The notes under the pieces are model-generated. The model was not told the origin of the DNA. It searched no databases and saw only the letters and a program-made list of their open reading frames with translations. The position numbers and the translations under genes were made by a program. From Sipunculus nudus (Eukaryota; Annelida; Sipuncula; Golfingiida; Sipunculidae), in assembly GCA_026874595.1 (NCBI GenBank), contig CM049312.1, forward strand, positions 27,399,956 through 27,463,955: DNA of 64,000 nucleotides, given 5' to 3'. This document shows positions 42,956 to 55,911 of this stretch, one piece after another; within the stretch, counting starts at the first letter, position 1; every line of letters begins with the position of its first letter.

Positions 42956-45900
42956 TTTTAATTTAAATTGTTTTCGTAATCCGAAAGTTTATTTGACATT
43001 TCCTGATTTACATAAACAAACTGTAATTATTCTCATAGAATATCTGTAAATTTTTCAAAATTATCCAACCTAGTTTTTGTTACTTATAATCAGTGATTTA
43101 GTTATTCCACTCTGTCCGAGTGCGAGTGACGTCCGAGTCCAAGTACTTTAGGTGCGAGTTCAATTCCATCTCCTTCGAATCCGAATCCAATACAAATGTC
43201 TTTAAAATGGGAATTTCGGATTATCATGTACCTTTAAAAGTTAACTCACACAAGCTTTTACTTTAAAAGTTAATTTCATTTATAACTCTCGGTGCTGAGC
43301 AGAGCTTGGTATATTTGGTGTTATTATCCTGTAATGGTCTGTTGTTTGTTCGGACAGGTACATTAGTCTAATGTGATAGAGTACAAAAATATTGGATCCG
43401 GCAATAGCTCAGTTTTAAGTTAAAGTACTATAACCCTAGCTATTTACCCCATTGATTCACACTCTGTTTTAGCTAGATCTAGTACTGTATGGAAAATCTT
43501 TTATTAAAAATTCTAATTTGAAGTAAATTTTTGAAATATAAACCCCAGACATTTAGATCGGCAAATGATCGGGTAAGGTGGGTCCTGAACCAATAACCGA
43601 CATCGCTTAAATTGCGTATGACTTATCTCGCCATTTCGAAGTCTGAATCCCAGATATTTTTGATTGATAAATGTGTCTGACCCACCTTAAGAAGCAATTT
43701 CTTATACAGTGCAATTGCTTTCACATTATGGGGTGTTAAAAACACTTGACAGTGAATTGACGTGTCATTTTTTGGCAAAAAGTTCATTTATGCCAAACGT
43801 CATGTGACTGTTTCGTGTGATAAGACATTAATAGAATGAGAACAACTTTCGGATTTTATTAACGTTGAAATTTCAGTCACTATGCTATCATTATCTAAAA
43901 GATACACAGCTCAGGTATAACTTTAGTATTACTTTATAGCAGTAGTTAACATCCTACTTAAAATGTTAACTGTATAATTCAAATAACTATTTGTGACTAT
44001 TTGTGTTATTTGCATTATTATATTGTTCGTATTGATTGTGATTGTACTCTTCGTTACACGGAGGAAATAAAGAAAATCAATCAATCATTGGTTGTTATAC
44101 TTGGCAACACGCGCCTACGTTAGACCAAGCCCCTTTATCTGGAAACGTCTTTGGCTGTTCCCTTCATCTCATGTTCTGCGGCCACTTACGATGTGCTGCT
44201 GCTGGAGCTAGTTATGCTGCATCTTCTTCTCGTTGACCACGCCCTTAAGTTGACTCCGTTACTCACGTCGTGGATTCTTGTAGCTGAGCAAGGTGTGTCT
44301 ATTGTTCTCTGCTCAGTATTTTCATCATATTGTCACTATCTCTTTATATTTCAACCTTCACCATTCGTCATTGTTTTTCACCATTTTACTTTTTTATGAC
44401 TCTTTTCTGTAAATATTTTTTTCCATACAATTTTCTCACTCCAGGTGTCGTCGATTCTTTCATTTGAATTATAAACGGTTACCTTTTTCCATAAACAAAA
44501 GTGAGTAAATACCTGGGGTCAGCTGAAGCTCAAATTTGATGAAATTGTAAGTAAGGTCAAGGTCAGACCGGTCAACAAGTGTGTGATATTTAAAGATAAA
44601 TATTATTTTCAATGAAACAATACCTCTTTACCATTTTCTTGAGAAAAACATATCCAAGCTATTCATGTAAGATTCTTTACTCCATTACTTCATCATTAAT
44701 GCAAATTTTGAACCTCTGTTCATTTTTAGAGTCAATTTGAAAGCAATCAGGTGGTAAAATATATTAAAGATACCGTTTTTACATTATCTTTACATCATCA
44801 CATTGTTTCAAAAACTAGATAATCTTAAAATTGTAATCAAATCTGCATATTATTCATGACACTGGGTTTATCACTTAGGTGAGCTGATAAAATGTACAAC
44901 AGTACTAACAAATTGAAAAAAACCCTCAGTTTGAGGTTATTCATGCTATTTATATATTAACATACAACATTAGAACCGTAATCGTTTGAATAAAACAAAT
45001 CAAATACGGTCATCTTAATTTTTAGAGAGTCGGTTTATTTTGGCAATTGATCAGTTGACATCAAAATCATTCAATATGAGTAATTCAGAGTAAAATAAAG
45101 ATAAAGTAATCTAGCTATGTTCCTAAAATGACGCCATTATGCTAAAATCTTAATAATCCATAGAAGAACTATTCCAGCCAAATAGACACTGTGGGTGGCT
45201 GTCGGGTGGGCTTCCCACCTGCTGTTATGCAAAAGGAACAGCTTTGCCCCACAGCATGGTTCCGCACACGTAAAGTTGATAGTGCAAGTTAATAGGACTT
45301 GAACATGAAAAGTTTAATAATACACCGACTTAAATAATACCTTAAATCATGCATCGTCACGGAATATAAATATGATTTTATTGAACTCTATAAAGATTGA
45401 CTCATGTCACGTAAATAAATTAAACAATTAACTTGCTTGAAATGCAAAAAAATGTTTAGAGTTCTTTGAGGCAAACATCAAGAAATAACACGGTAGTCTT
45501 AATAACCTCATTTCACAGGACGATTGGTAAAAAAAAAAATATTCAGGTCAGCTAAGTCATATCCTTGATGCTGATTCAGTAAGACCAGTATTCAACTTAA
45601 AGTATGTTTATATACACAGCAATTGATGAAAAGCTGATCTATCGAGCATTATATGAGTGGTTCAGTGTGTTATAAACATAAAATATATAAATATATTTTC
45701 GGAAAATTCCTGCCTGCACCATTCCTCAATTCTTAAAGCAAGGTATTCATCTTCTCCTTCTATAAAACTTGTGTAATTTCTGGATCATCCTGTAAATGTA
45801 AGTGAAATCTAGGAAATTCCTTTTCAGAAAAGTTCTCATTACACCTCTTAGGCGGATGTATAAGCTTATCTTGTACACAAGCTGTTTGTAAAAACAGTAT

Positions 45901-46861
45901 TTTTTGGCAGTGATATGGTACTCGAGACCTTTTTGGGGGGACTCGGACTTGGACTGGAGCGTCATGGACTTGTACACGCACTCAGAGCTAAGGACTCGAG
46001 ACATCAGGCCGAGTCCCTCGAGTCCAGCAGAAGGAAAGATCTATCACATATCAAAAAGATATTGACATGCATGTGCAAACTAAAATCAAAATATTAGAGA
46101 AAAGGTTATATACCAGTTTTTAAGGAGCTAAATGTAATTTTAGGGGGAAGTTCAATCGTTCCAATGTTTGCCTGTATGAGACAGACGAAAAGGCGTCATT
46201 ACAACCCGTATACATAATATATGATATATAAGTATATAAGCATAATGACAGGTTTGATATGAATATAATGACAATTTTATTGCCTTAAATGGTTAATCGA
46301 AGTCCATATGAATTTAAAAAATGTAGGCGATGACACCCTCTCAACCTCGGAGAATGTTTAGGCACCAAAATCAAAATCTCGTAAACAGTAAAAATAAATG
46401 ACTGTAAATGAATCTTTTTTTCCGGTTTGGTAACAATTTTATGCCATCAGATGGTAAATGATATTCATTGACCAGGCGAGTGCTATAAATTCATACGGAA
46501 AGACTTTTTTATTTTGGACCTATCCGTTGAAAAAAGATGAATTCCAGGTGTTCCCCTCATGATAAATAATGAAAAATACACAAATATTTTCCCTCGCATA
46601 AATGTAACCTCATCTACCCCGAGAAATCATATAGCTCCGTGACTTGCATAGCAGCAGACCCATAATAGTATACCAGTCGACTATCAGTCTAAGCCCCAAC
46701 CCCATTCCTTTTTTGTAATAATATTACTTTATTGGGTACTCAGGCTTATATTCAGGCACATAGTACAGAACAAAACAGATTGCCGATTTTCCCAATAGCT
46801 GCAACATAACAACACAGGTAACATTCACTCAGAAATATCGAAACGGAAGTGATAGATCAAA
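42956..46861. other. Unassigned DNA between minisatellite B and fold-back element, unit 2
   Basis: Counterpart of 18311-22404, minus the candidate exon. No gene is supported. Confidence 0.45.
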
Positions 46862-46868
46862 GTTTTAA

Positions 46869-47259
46869 TCATTCACTACGCTTCGGGCTTTTGAAATCAG
46901 TTCAACAAAGTCAAAACGAAAGACCTCACTCACACCTTCAGGGGGGGGGGGGGTCTTCTGGGCCTGGCCTAAAACAGGGAACAGAACGGAACATGGAATG
47001 CGTAACCGGGGTCTTATTTACGGAACGGAACGGAACAAACATATAAAAAGTGTCAAAACTTTTAAATGGGTGAATTTTTCATTACATAATTATAGTTATA
47101 AACGTTTTTCAACATATACATGTTTAATTTTTATGTAAGCCCCTGTTCCACGTTCCGTGTTTTAGCCCAGCCCCGGAGGACCCCCTAGGAAGCGTGAGTG
47201 GGAACTTTTTTTTTTTTACTTTGCCGAACTTATTTAAGAGGCCGAGGCGTAGTGAATGA
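46869..47259. mobile_element. Fold-back (long inverted repeat) MITE with TSD, unit 2
   Basis: 391 bp. The arms begin TCATTCACTACGC on both strands and remain alignable for about 115-120 bp. The arms could fold into one long hairpin with a loop of about 155 bp. GTTTTAA flanks both sides (46862-46868 and 47260-47266), giving a 7-8-bp duplication compatible with a hAT-like mover. No coding capacity. Confidence 0.8.
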
Positions 47260-47764
47260 GTTTTAATATGATGAAGTTACATCTATCCCGAGAAGGCTAA
47301 TTAGTTAATGACTTTCCGTTGGAATGTACTACGAATCCTGTAACTGGTTTCTATACCGAGTACAGTAAAGCAAACACCGATCAATACTACAGGACTTCCA
47401 TTACATCTTGATCATTTTCATAAAGCACCTGTAAATACAGTGTCGGACTAAGAAGGCAGCGCGTCCCCGGTTGAGCTGTTACTTCTCTTATTTTGTATAT
47501 TTCCTTTCCTAGTGATTCGTACATTAATTTTCATTTTTATGGATATCTTCTTAATTACCTAACAAATTAAGTTATGCAGCTTTTATCGCTTTTTAATTTG
47601 TAAGATTATGATAAATTTATGAAGAGCTCTGTGATTTAGATAGCATTCAAATGTAACATACTGATGGAGGGAGTCTTTCCATGATTACACTGGAATAACC
47701 CCGGCCACTTTCCAATAAAAGCCCAATCAATAATCGCCTGTGTGGGTGAAGTAGGGCCTTATGG

Positions 47765-47900
47765 TTTGCCTGCATGGCCAAGCTTGGGGTTTCCTCAACA
47801 ATATGCAAATTCACGTCATCTCAGCTGATACTCGAACTCATTACCTGTGCTTTGTTGAGTCCGGTGCGCCGCCAATACCACTGTGACAGAAACCGGTAAA
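47765..47900 (-). mobile_element. tRNA-like SINE fragment on the minus strand, unit 2
   Basis: Counterpart of 23235-23372. Confidence 0.45.
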
Positions 47901-48910
47901 GTTTAACATGCCCTTTAGCATTTATAAGTTAATATTCTAATCAATTATTTTACCACGAGGATTACATTTAAATGGGAGACAACTTGAAAGTTATAAACGA
48001 ACATAACTATTCCACTACACAGACATCGGCATGTTAAAATATCAAATGTTTGGACTTTCGACTTGATATCCAGATTTTGAAGAAATATAAAAATTTGAGC
48101 CGGTCTCACGAGAACCCCCGCCCCCTAAAGTATGACTACGTTTTGCAAAGACATTTTAGAGAATAGTAGTTGAGAAACCAAAATTCCTCATATTTTTTGT
48201 ACAACTACCACAAAATGACCTCTTTACACTGAATATTTAAAACTTTTTCTTAATATGGCGTCAGATTGCACCCAACTGGCGCGCTGACCAAGGCGATTGT
48301 CCTTTCAGCATCCACAGCTGTTACACTTGCTGATGTCACACATCTTAACCGCCTTTTGGCAAATTGTCTTACAATTTATGCGGCCAGTCATTATTTCGAT
48401 GAATACTTAAATGGGCACGCCTCCAGATAGAAGAACGTGACAAAATCAAGTATGCATTGCGTTGCTTTTGAAGTCTATAGTAAACAATATTGTTACAGAA
48501 ACCGTCTAGACATGGGCCGATTCCAACGGAATTATGCTCGAACTGATCCTAACATCAAATATGACTCATGGGTTCTGTAAACCAAGTTCTCACGCTAACA
48601 TCTATACAATATACTCCATTTTAATGTACAACAAATTATAAAACAATTATCTAGTTATACTACTCATACTTGAACATGCAGTGAAATAACTATAAGTCAC
48701 AGTTTTCTGGTGATACCGCCACTGGTAAATAATCCCCTTCGGCGAACTCTCGAAAGCACGCTTAGGTTTAATTGATATACGAGTACACTAAAGTTAGGAA
48801 ACTATGATGTCAATGTAAGTGACCATTCCTGTTTTGATTAGCGAAATAATCCGGCATATGTTTCCTCCTTGATGTCGGAGTGTATGACAATCAAATTCTT
48901 AATAGGATAT

Positions 48911-49345
48911 CGCCTGCATAATGTTCTTTGGGCTTAATGCTATATACACCAACAGCTACACACACACACCGACGTGTGCGTCTGTCAGATCATCTTTCTG
49001 CTGAAATAGACTATCAAATCACCTTTTTTATTCATTTTTATACTATCAAGTCTGACGCAGCTAGCTACGTTTACTCATAATTGATTCAGAGAGAACCGAT
49101 CAGGCGTCTATTTCTGAACGAGGCGATTAAGCCAATAAAAGACTCGCCGCGTGGATGTCTAGCATGTCCCGTTTCAGGTACGTGTTCTTGTCGGTTTGTG
49201 AACAATGTGTGGTTTACATTTTGTTCTTTGGAATTGATAGGCAATTTTGATTTTGTTCAATTTTCACGAAACAGTCAAAAGAGCGGCTCGGTTAAACATG
49301 GTATGTGAAAGTGTATAGGTAGCTTAAAATGACTTGAGAGAATAT
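48911..49345. other. 435-bp tract present upstream of copy 3 but absent upstream of copy 2
   Basis: The tract is bounded by ATAT on both sides, so unit 1 may have lost it through a 4-bp microhomology deletion. It contains CCAAT (49132-49136) followed 18 bases later by an ATG and a consensus donor TTTCAG/GTACGT at 49177/49178. An acceptor TTTTTTCAG at 49409 would define a 232-bp GT-AG intron. This looks like a possible promoter and first leader exon of the receptor gene; there is no transcript evidence in the sequence. Confidence 0.3.
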
Positions 49346-49504
49346 GAAGATGATTTTTCTGCTTTTCTCCTTAACTGGATGGAGTTGATTATTTTCATAT
49401 TTTTTTCAGACTTCCATAAATTTTCGGAAGGAAAACGGGTTAAACACATTATGCACAACCCTGGTCATCAATCGTCCATGAATTTACTGATTAGAGTACT
49501 CAGT

Positions 49505-50530
49505 GACACACTTGATCAAGAAAAAAACTGCGTATCCACCAAGTAAAAAACAGGAAACTGATCAAGAACTGCGTATCACTCAAGTTAAATCAGCAATCCG
49601 ATCAAGAACTGCGTGCAAACCGAGCATAAACAACAATCTGATCATGAACTGCGTGTCAACTGTACAGAACCAAGAGTTCGATCAAGACCTGCGTATCAAC
49701 CATGCAGAAACAGCAATCTGATCAATAACTGTGTATTAACAAAGCCGAAACAGCAATCCAGTCAAGAACTGCGTACCAACCCGGTAGAAACAGCAATCTG
49801 ATCAAGAACTGTATATCAATTAACCCAGTAAAAACAGCAATCTGATCAAGAACTGTGTATCAACCGAGCAGAAACAGCAATCACATCAAGAACTGCGTAT
49901 CTACCCAACAAATACAGCAATCTGATCAAGAACTGTGTATCAATTAACCCAGTAAAAACAGCAATCTGATCAAGAACTGTGTATCAACCGTGCAGAAACA
50001 GCAATCACATCAAGAACTGCGTATCTACCCAACAGAAACAGCAATCTGATCAAGAACTGTGTATCAATTACCCCAGTAGAAACAGCAATCTGATCAAGAA
50101 CTGTGTATCAATCAACCAAGCTGAAACAGCAATCCGATCAAAAACTACGTATCAACCGTGCATAAAATACAATCTGATCAAGAACTGCGTATCAACCAAG
50201 CAGAAACAGCAATCCGATCAAAAACTGTGTATTAACCAAGCAGAAACAGTAATTCGAACAAGAACTGCGTATCAACCGTGTAGAAACAGCAATCTGATCA
50301 AGTACTGCTTATCAACCGTTCAGAAACAGCAATCTGATCAAGAACTGTGTATCAACACAGTTGAAACAGCAATCCGATCAAGAACTGTGTATTAACCAAG
50401 CAGAAACAACAAACCGATCAAGAACTGCGTATCAACCGTGAAGAAACAGCAATATGATCACGACCTGCTTATCAACCGTGCAGAAAGAGCAATCTGGTCA
50501 AGAACTGTGTATCAACCCCGCAGAATAGGG
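49505..50530. repeat. 40-bp minisatellite upstream of receptor copy 3, expanded
   Basis: About 25 copies of the same 40-bp unit. A higher-order block of roughly 120 bp (three units) is repeated in succession between about 49800 and 50060, which explains the extra length compared with 24535-25150. The unit lacks stops in most forward frames, giving an accidental 138-codon frame at 49979-50395. Confidence 0.95.
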
Positions 50531-50796
50531 AGCAGTCTCGTCAAGACTGCGTAATTTCCGTTGAGGAAGTACAAATTAGGAATAACATATCATACTTTTT
50601 AAGAAAAAAATTATACTTTCTGGTCGAACCAGTAAACCTATATTTCACTGGTTGATTGACATCAATGTTCATGTAACCACAAAAACTCCTGTCAATCATC
50701 TGCAAAGATGCCAGAGGCAAACCATTTATAACTGCATGATAAGCGCAAACCCTTTGCCTCCAGTTTCAGGGTAAGAAATCAGACATTTCTGCAATA

Positions 50797-51848
50797 ATGG
50801 CGGTGTGCTTCGGAAACCGCGAATAAATTTGGATGATGACAGGCGCTGGTATAAAGTTCTGGTTGGTATACATTGTACTGATACTGCTGGCTGTGTTTGG
50901 AATCTCAGGGAACGTCGTGGCCATATACGCGTTCCGTCGTGTGGGTGTCAAAGCACCTTACCAGCTGTTCGCGGTCGCTTTAGCTGTGAATGATTTGGTA
51001 ATCTGCGCTGTTTGTACACCTACGTTACCGCTGATGTTTACCGGATTTATTCCAGGGTCTGTCAAAGTGGTTCACTACTCTTTGATTACGTATTTTGCAA
51101 CAACGCCAATTTCTTTACCCTGATCGCCGTGTACCGCTTGGTAGCAGTAAGTAAGAAGGTACCGGGACATTTCTCCATGTCGGTCGCCCGCTGGCTATGC
51201 GTGGGAACTTTCACGTTTTCTCTTCTGCCTTTCACGATACGTATCATTGGACGTTTCGGATACACGGAAGCAGCGTATGGCGGCTGCGTTTATGGCTTGC
51301 TTCAGTATTTTCTTGCCTTTGCAGTGACGTCAGGGTGTTATGTCACTGTGTACTTACGTATTGGTCCATGTCGACGGAATTTCGTAACCCCAAGTGATGT
51401 ACCTTCTGTGAGCGCTCAGACTGCAATGTCAGATCATGCGCCCATTGCTTCGTCAAGCCAAGGACACAAGGTTTCGTATGATAAAACAACAGCTTTAATC
51501 ACTGGGAGTGGGCCAGTGACTGTTAATTCCGCGGGGACTGTAGTTGCGCAGAGGCCACGTAACAGAGGTTGCACTGTGCAGCAAATCAAGTTAGGAAAGA
51601 ATTCTGAGAAAGCCAAGAGAGCGGCATTTACTCTTCTTGTGTCTACTTTGGTGTTCTTAATCTGTTTTGCTCCGACCGAACTCGGTGACAAACTTGGATT
51701 ATTCCCTGACAACATAAGAATTCTACGGTTTCTGATCTTCATCCAAACTGTTACCAACCCTATTATTTACTATATAACTCAGCCAAAGTTTATAAATGAG
51801 GTGAAACGCGTGTTCGGAAAGTGTTCATCTTGCTTTTCCTGGGTTTAG
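50797..51848 (+). pseudogene. Class A GPCR, copy 3, disrupted by a stop and a frameshift
   Basis: Homologous to copy 2 over its whole length. The ATG at 50797 is kept, but codon 10 is TAA (50824-50826), where copy 2 has codons for Lys-Glu in this region. Translation could restart at the Met-Met pair at 50833. A 4-nt deletion near 51084-51087 (one GATT of a tandem pair in copy 2) then shifts the frame at the TM2-TM3 boundary, so no single frame spans all seven helices. After the shift the frame is open to 51848 through TM3-TM7, including CFAP and NPIIY. It has a GRF tripeptide near the extracellular loop 2 region that copy 2 lacks. As written this is a pseudogene. A sequencing or assembly error at the GATT pair is possible, but the independent stop codon argues against that being the whole story. 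Confidence 0.8.
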
Positions 51849-51909
51849 AGAGTATGTGTTGAAGTTAACCTAAAGCTGGCCAGATGTGCAAAGGAAATGT
51901 AAATATAAA

Positions 51910-51915
51910 AATAAA
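51910..51915 (+). promoter_or_regulatory. Poly(A) signal AATAAA after receptor copy 3
   Basis: The signal is retained after the disrupted receptor copy, so a transcript could still be made and processed. Confidence 0.45.
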
Positions 51916-52548
51916 TAACTCTATAAGCAGTTTATAAAGTCCACTCTATGTTTATTAAACTCATTTATTTTTTTCTGTAAATACCAAAGATGTATTATGT
52001 GCTGCTCTTCGTGTTCTGATTTGACAAAGATCTCTCAGAGTCTTTTAATAGCTATTTTGGTTTCTGTATTTGTAATACCAGTCAATGTATGTAACAGTAG
52101 GCAAAAGGGCAACAACGTACAGAAATATTAATTTTAAATGAGTAAATTAAGCCCCTCCCTCCCGCCACGGATCGAGAGAACCCTTTTTAGGGCTGACAAG
52201 TTTATTAATAAATTAATATTTCGCTACAAATTGTATAGGGTGATGTTGTTAAGGTTTCAAAGCTCATAAACATCGATTAGATTATTTTGTCAATCCTTTG
52301 CCATTTTTTGCGCGAAATCTCTAGTATACGGCTGATTTTCCTAAACAGTTGTCATAGGTGACAGATTTGCACATAATATTTAATTTTGACCGTGATATTG
52401 TATTCAAGGGCGCACATTACTGAACATCTTTCCTATTATCGCTCATTTTCGGCGAGGTGGAAGTGGAGAAATAGGGAGGCTTCGAGAGACCGCAAAGTAA
52501 TAGCAAACATCTAGTTAATTCTTAATTTTTTATAAATATGCTTTATTA

Positions 52549-52909
52549 AATATATTAATAATATATATATATATATTCATTATAATATATATATATTCAT
52601 CATATTATTCTATATTAAAATATATATTATATTTTTATCATTTATTATATATAAATATCCTATATTATATACTTATGCTATATTTTTATATATTATATAT
52701 AAATATAGATATATCCTTTATATATACATATGATATATATAAATATATCCTATATATTTATATATATATATATATGTCCTATGTATAAACATATATTATA
52801 TATATATATATATATCCTTTATTTTTATAGGTATGTGTATAAATATATATACTAAATTATATGTAAATATATATCCCATTTATATATATACTCTATAAAG
52901 CAATTTTAT

Positions 52910-52952
<43 letters not shown>

Positions 52953-52953
52953 C
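52549..52953. repeat. Compound TA-rich microsatellite, unit 3
   Basis: Same interruptions in the same order as 1131-1557, so inherited by duplication rather than grown independently. Confidence 0.9.
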
Positions 52954-53423
52954 ATTGAACCCCCCCCCCCCTCCCCGAATTTCTTCCCTGCCAGAGATAT
53001 TTAAACTCCAAATCAGTCAGACTTTGAACACTAATTCGCGGGTAGTCAGAAGTTGTCCGTGGCTTTCTCCTTGTTCTCCGGTTACCTTTACCCCTGGACA
53101 CTACCAAAAGCCACAATCCGAGCTATGTGAAGTATACCTAGCATTAGCTATAATATCCATTTGAACAGTCCATGCAAAGTGGATAACTCCAAGAGACTGA
53201 TATGCGCCTTTCATATATTTGACTTCGATTGAGAACCGGGACACAAGAATATATTATATATAGCTGGTTGAAGCCTTCTTCTCTGGCTTGTAAGTATATT
53301 TGTCTAAACGTTTGTTCAAATTGTATTGTAAAAACATGGTAAGTGATGTCAGCCATCCATTGAATGTGCAGTATAAGCTGCTGCCATCCGGTAAGAGACT
53401 GAGAAATCAAGCATGCAAACCAC

Positions 53424-53727
53424 GGAGCAGGGGGCCTGGACAGCCGAGCGTTTTATTGCCCGGCCCTCTCCGCTGACGACCCGGGGTCGATCCCAGGTGT
53501 TGCCATAAGAGTGGGTTGTAGTGGCCCGTACAAGGTTCTCCGGCTTCCTCCACCTATCTCACTAAACTGGGGTAATTTGTATATACTGTGAACTCGCCTT
53601 TAAGCCCGGACCTTCCATTTGTAACAGACTCAAACTGTCAAACTTTTGGTTGAGTTAGCCGGTACGAACATAGCTTCGTCTATGAGCTATGACCGGCTCG
53701 AACACCAACCCCCCTTCAATAATAATA
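53424..53727 (+). mobile_element. tRNA-derived SINE (family B), unit 3
   Basis: Orthologue of 2028-2336. One base change (TTCGG to TTCGT) breaks the closing base pair of the hairpin loop. Confidence 0.65.
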
Positions 53728-54306
53728 ATAACCACAGAGCCATGCTGCGTCCTATGATTATGCGATACCGATCTAATGAATGTCAATGCGCCATTAATTA
53801 AGAAACTTTAGTGTAAATCCATTGTCTAGTCATTGATGTATGATCTTGTCATAAATCTTTAACCTTATTGTATTGTGTTGTAGTAATTTTTGGTGTTTGT
53901 GTATATTTAGTCTGCGTATTGCGTCAACAGCATAATGAATTCCTGTATTTTTATGGGATCAAAAAAATATATCTTGCCTTATCTTATCCTGTCCAGATGT
54001 TTTTGATAAATTACAGTTTTTAGCAGGAGAAAAAAAATAAATGTTTGAGACAGGTCATTTTTTTTTTTTTTGCATAGTTGGATGTATATCCATGAGCTTG
54101 CGGATCTCCTGGCTTTGTGAGTGAATTTCGGTTACATTCTAATTTTTGTAGTCTATTTGGTTTCAGATTTAAGTATAATGTCACATTTTTGTATTATGTT
54201 GTATTATATTTTTATTTTGTTATTATTGTGCAATGAATTAAATATTCTGTAAAACAATTAGACCATATTCAGTTTTGACTTCATAACATTCATATGGATG
54301 TATTAA

Positions 54307-54490
54307 GTGAATGAGAGAACCGCTCGCCTCTCTCCGCCGGCGACTCGGGTTGATCCCCGGCGTGGCTATGAGAGTGGGTGGTATAGTGGCCCGTCCAAGA
54401 CCGATACGTGGTTTTCTCCTGGTCCTCGGGTTTCATCCACTTCCAAAAACTACAAAACTCCGCCATCCAAATGTCTGGATTCGGCTATTA
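54307..54490 (+). mobile_element. tRNA-derived SINE (family C), unit 3
   Basis: Orthologue of 2909-3095, same orientation and position relative to the receptor. Confidence 0.6.
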
Positions 54491-55559
54491 TAACTTTTTC
54501 GTGTGATCCATGTGAAATGGATAAAGTTTATTTAATGAAGTTGGAAATATTAATAAGGATATAGAGGCACAAATAGTCCAAAGCCTAGTGTTCAAATAGT
54601 AAAATGATACCCAACATCCCCAAAACTTGTCAACAACCACCATTAAATTCATAATAAAATAAACTTGATTAAAAAAAGAAAATGCAAGATTAGCTATTTA
54701 GTAATCCTGACGACCCTGTTTCAACTCGATGTAGTAGGGATGTAAATTGTAAATCAAACAGAGCAAGAGACCCCAAGGTACAGGTTATGAAGAATAGATG
54801 GCCTTCGTGGTTCTGGCCGATAAATATGCCTGCAGTTTATCCTATCGGCTGCTGAATGCTAGGATTCTAATAATTGGTATTTGATTTACATGAATGCAAA
54901 AACCTTATATCAGCCAGGTACTCCGCAACTTTTTTTTATAGGGAATCCATCACAGTACCTTCAAAGAATTATAGCGAAAAAAAAATTATTCAATATCTTG
55001 GAAAACAGTCTATTTTTGTCACGACTGAAGTGATAAGGTCACGTGCACTTTTTTCACAGGCGTTGATTGGACGATGATGGTACTTGGTACCATAAATATG
55101 AGAAAATACATGATTCAGGATCACCCGGTTGCTAAGGAGGCATTTGAGCTTCAAGGTCAAAGTTCAAGTTCAAAAGGTCAAATGTGTTAATTTTTTTACA
55201 AATAACCTGCACTTGTAAGCAGAAAAAATGAGGCTGTACAAAGATATGTTAGTTTTTTTTCTCAAGGAATATATGATTAATAAGATGGATATTGTGAAAA
55301 CAAATGCCAATTACTCCTCTGATATTGGGTTTATGTTAAAGAACTGAACGAGTCTTGACGCATAACCGTTTAAGTTTGTGTTAGGTTCCAGTCAAATAAA
55401 AGATGGCAAAAATTGTTTGATGTTATTTAGTTAAATTTTTATGCATTTCATGATTTCATTCAAGGTCAACAAGCCAAGGGTAAACAAAAGCATAAAGAAA
55501 ATATAACTGCGTTACAGTATCTTTATCCATCCGCGATTTTTGTTTAAGGCCTATATGCA

Positions 55560-55563
55560 TTAA
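55560..55563. other. Empty piggyBac target site (TTAA), unit 3
   Basis: Same as at 30422: uninterrupted flanks and a single TTAA. Confidence 0.8.
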
Positions 55564-55911
55564 GTTAGCAACAGTCAGCAGGCATGTGACAAAGAAAATA
55601 CATCATATTTTGTATAAAGTTATAACTAAGACAGCTGGTGAATTTTAATATTTTCAACTCACAGGTCAAATTTGAAGAATAAAAGGTCAAATTTTGAAAG
55701 TTATATTATTTTCCAAAAATCCACATCGGTGCTCTAATACATCGCAATGCAAAGTCAAATATGGCATCGATATCCTCAGAGGTCCCTGGTCCTCCGCGCC
55801 ATGGCCCGCTCCCAATTATAGCTCAGTTGTGGGAAGGATTAATCCTGTGATTACCTAGCGATAACAAACATCGATTTTTTTTCCTGACCGTGCTTGCATT
55901 AGATAGCCAAT

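Larger units (their letters stand above)
26031..51417. repeat. Macro-tandem unit 2 (complete)
   Basis: This is the only complete unit, 25,387 bp from receptor exon to receptor exon. It contains the same ordered elements as unit 1. Unit-specific features are an unrelated 0.5-kb tract at about 27240-27770 in place of the long TA tract, an extra 435 bp at 48911-49345, and a longer 40-bp minisatellite (about 1.0 kb against 0.6 kb in unit 1). It lacks the piggyBac-like insertion; its empty site is TTAA at 30422-30425. Confidence 0.9.

Noticed and set aside
49979-50395. 138-codon plus-strand open frame, possible repetitive protein
   Set aside because: It lies entirely in the 40-bp minisatellite. 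Since 40 is not a multiple of 3, the frame rotates, and the frame is not maintained in the shorter array at 24535-25150.
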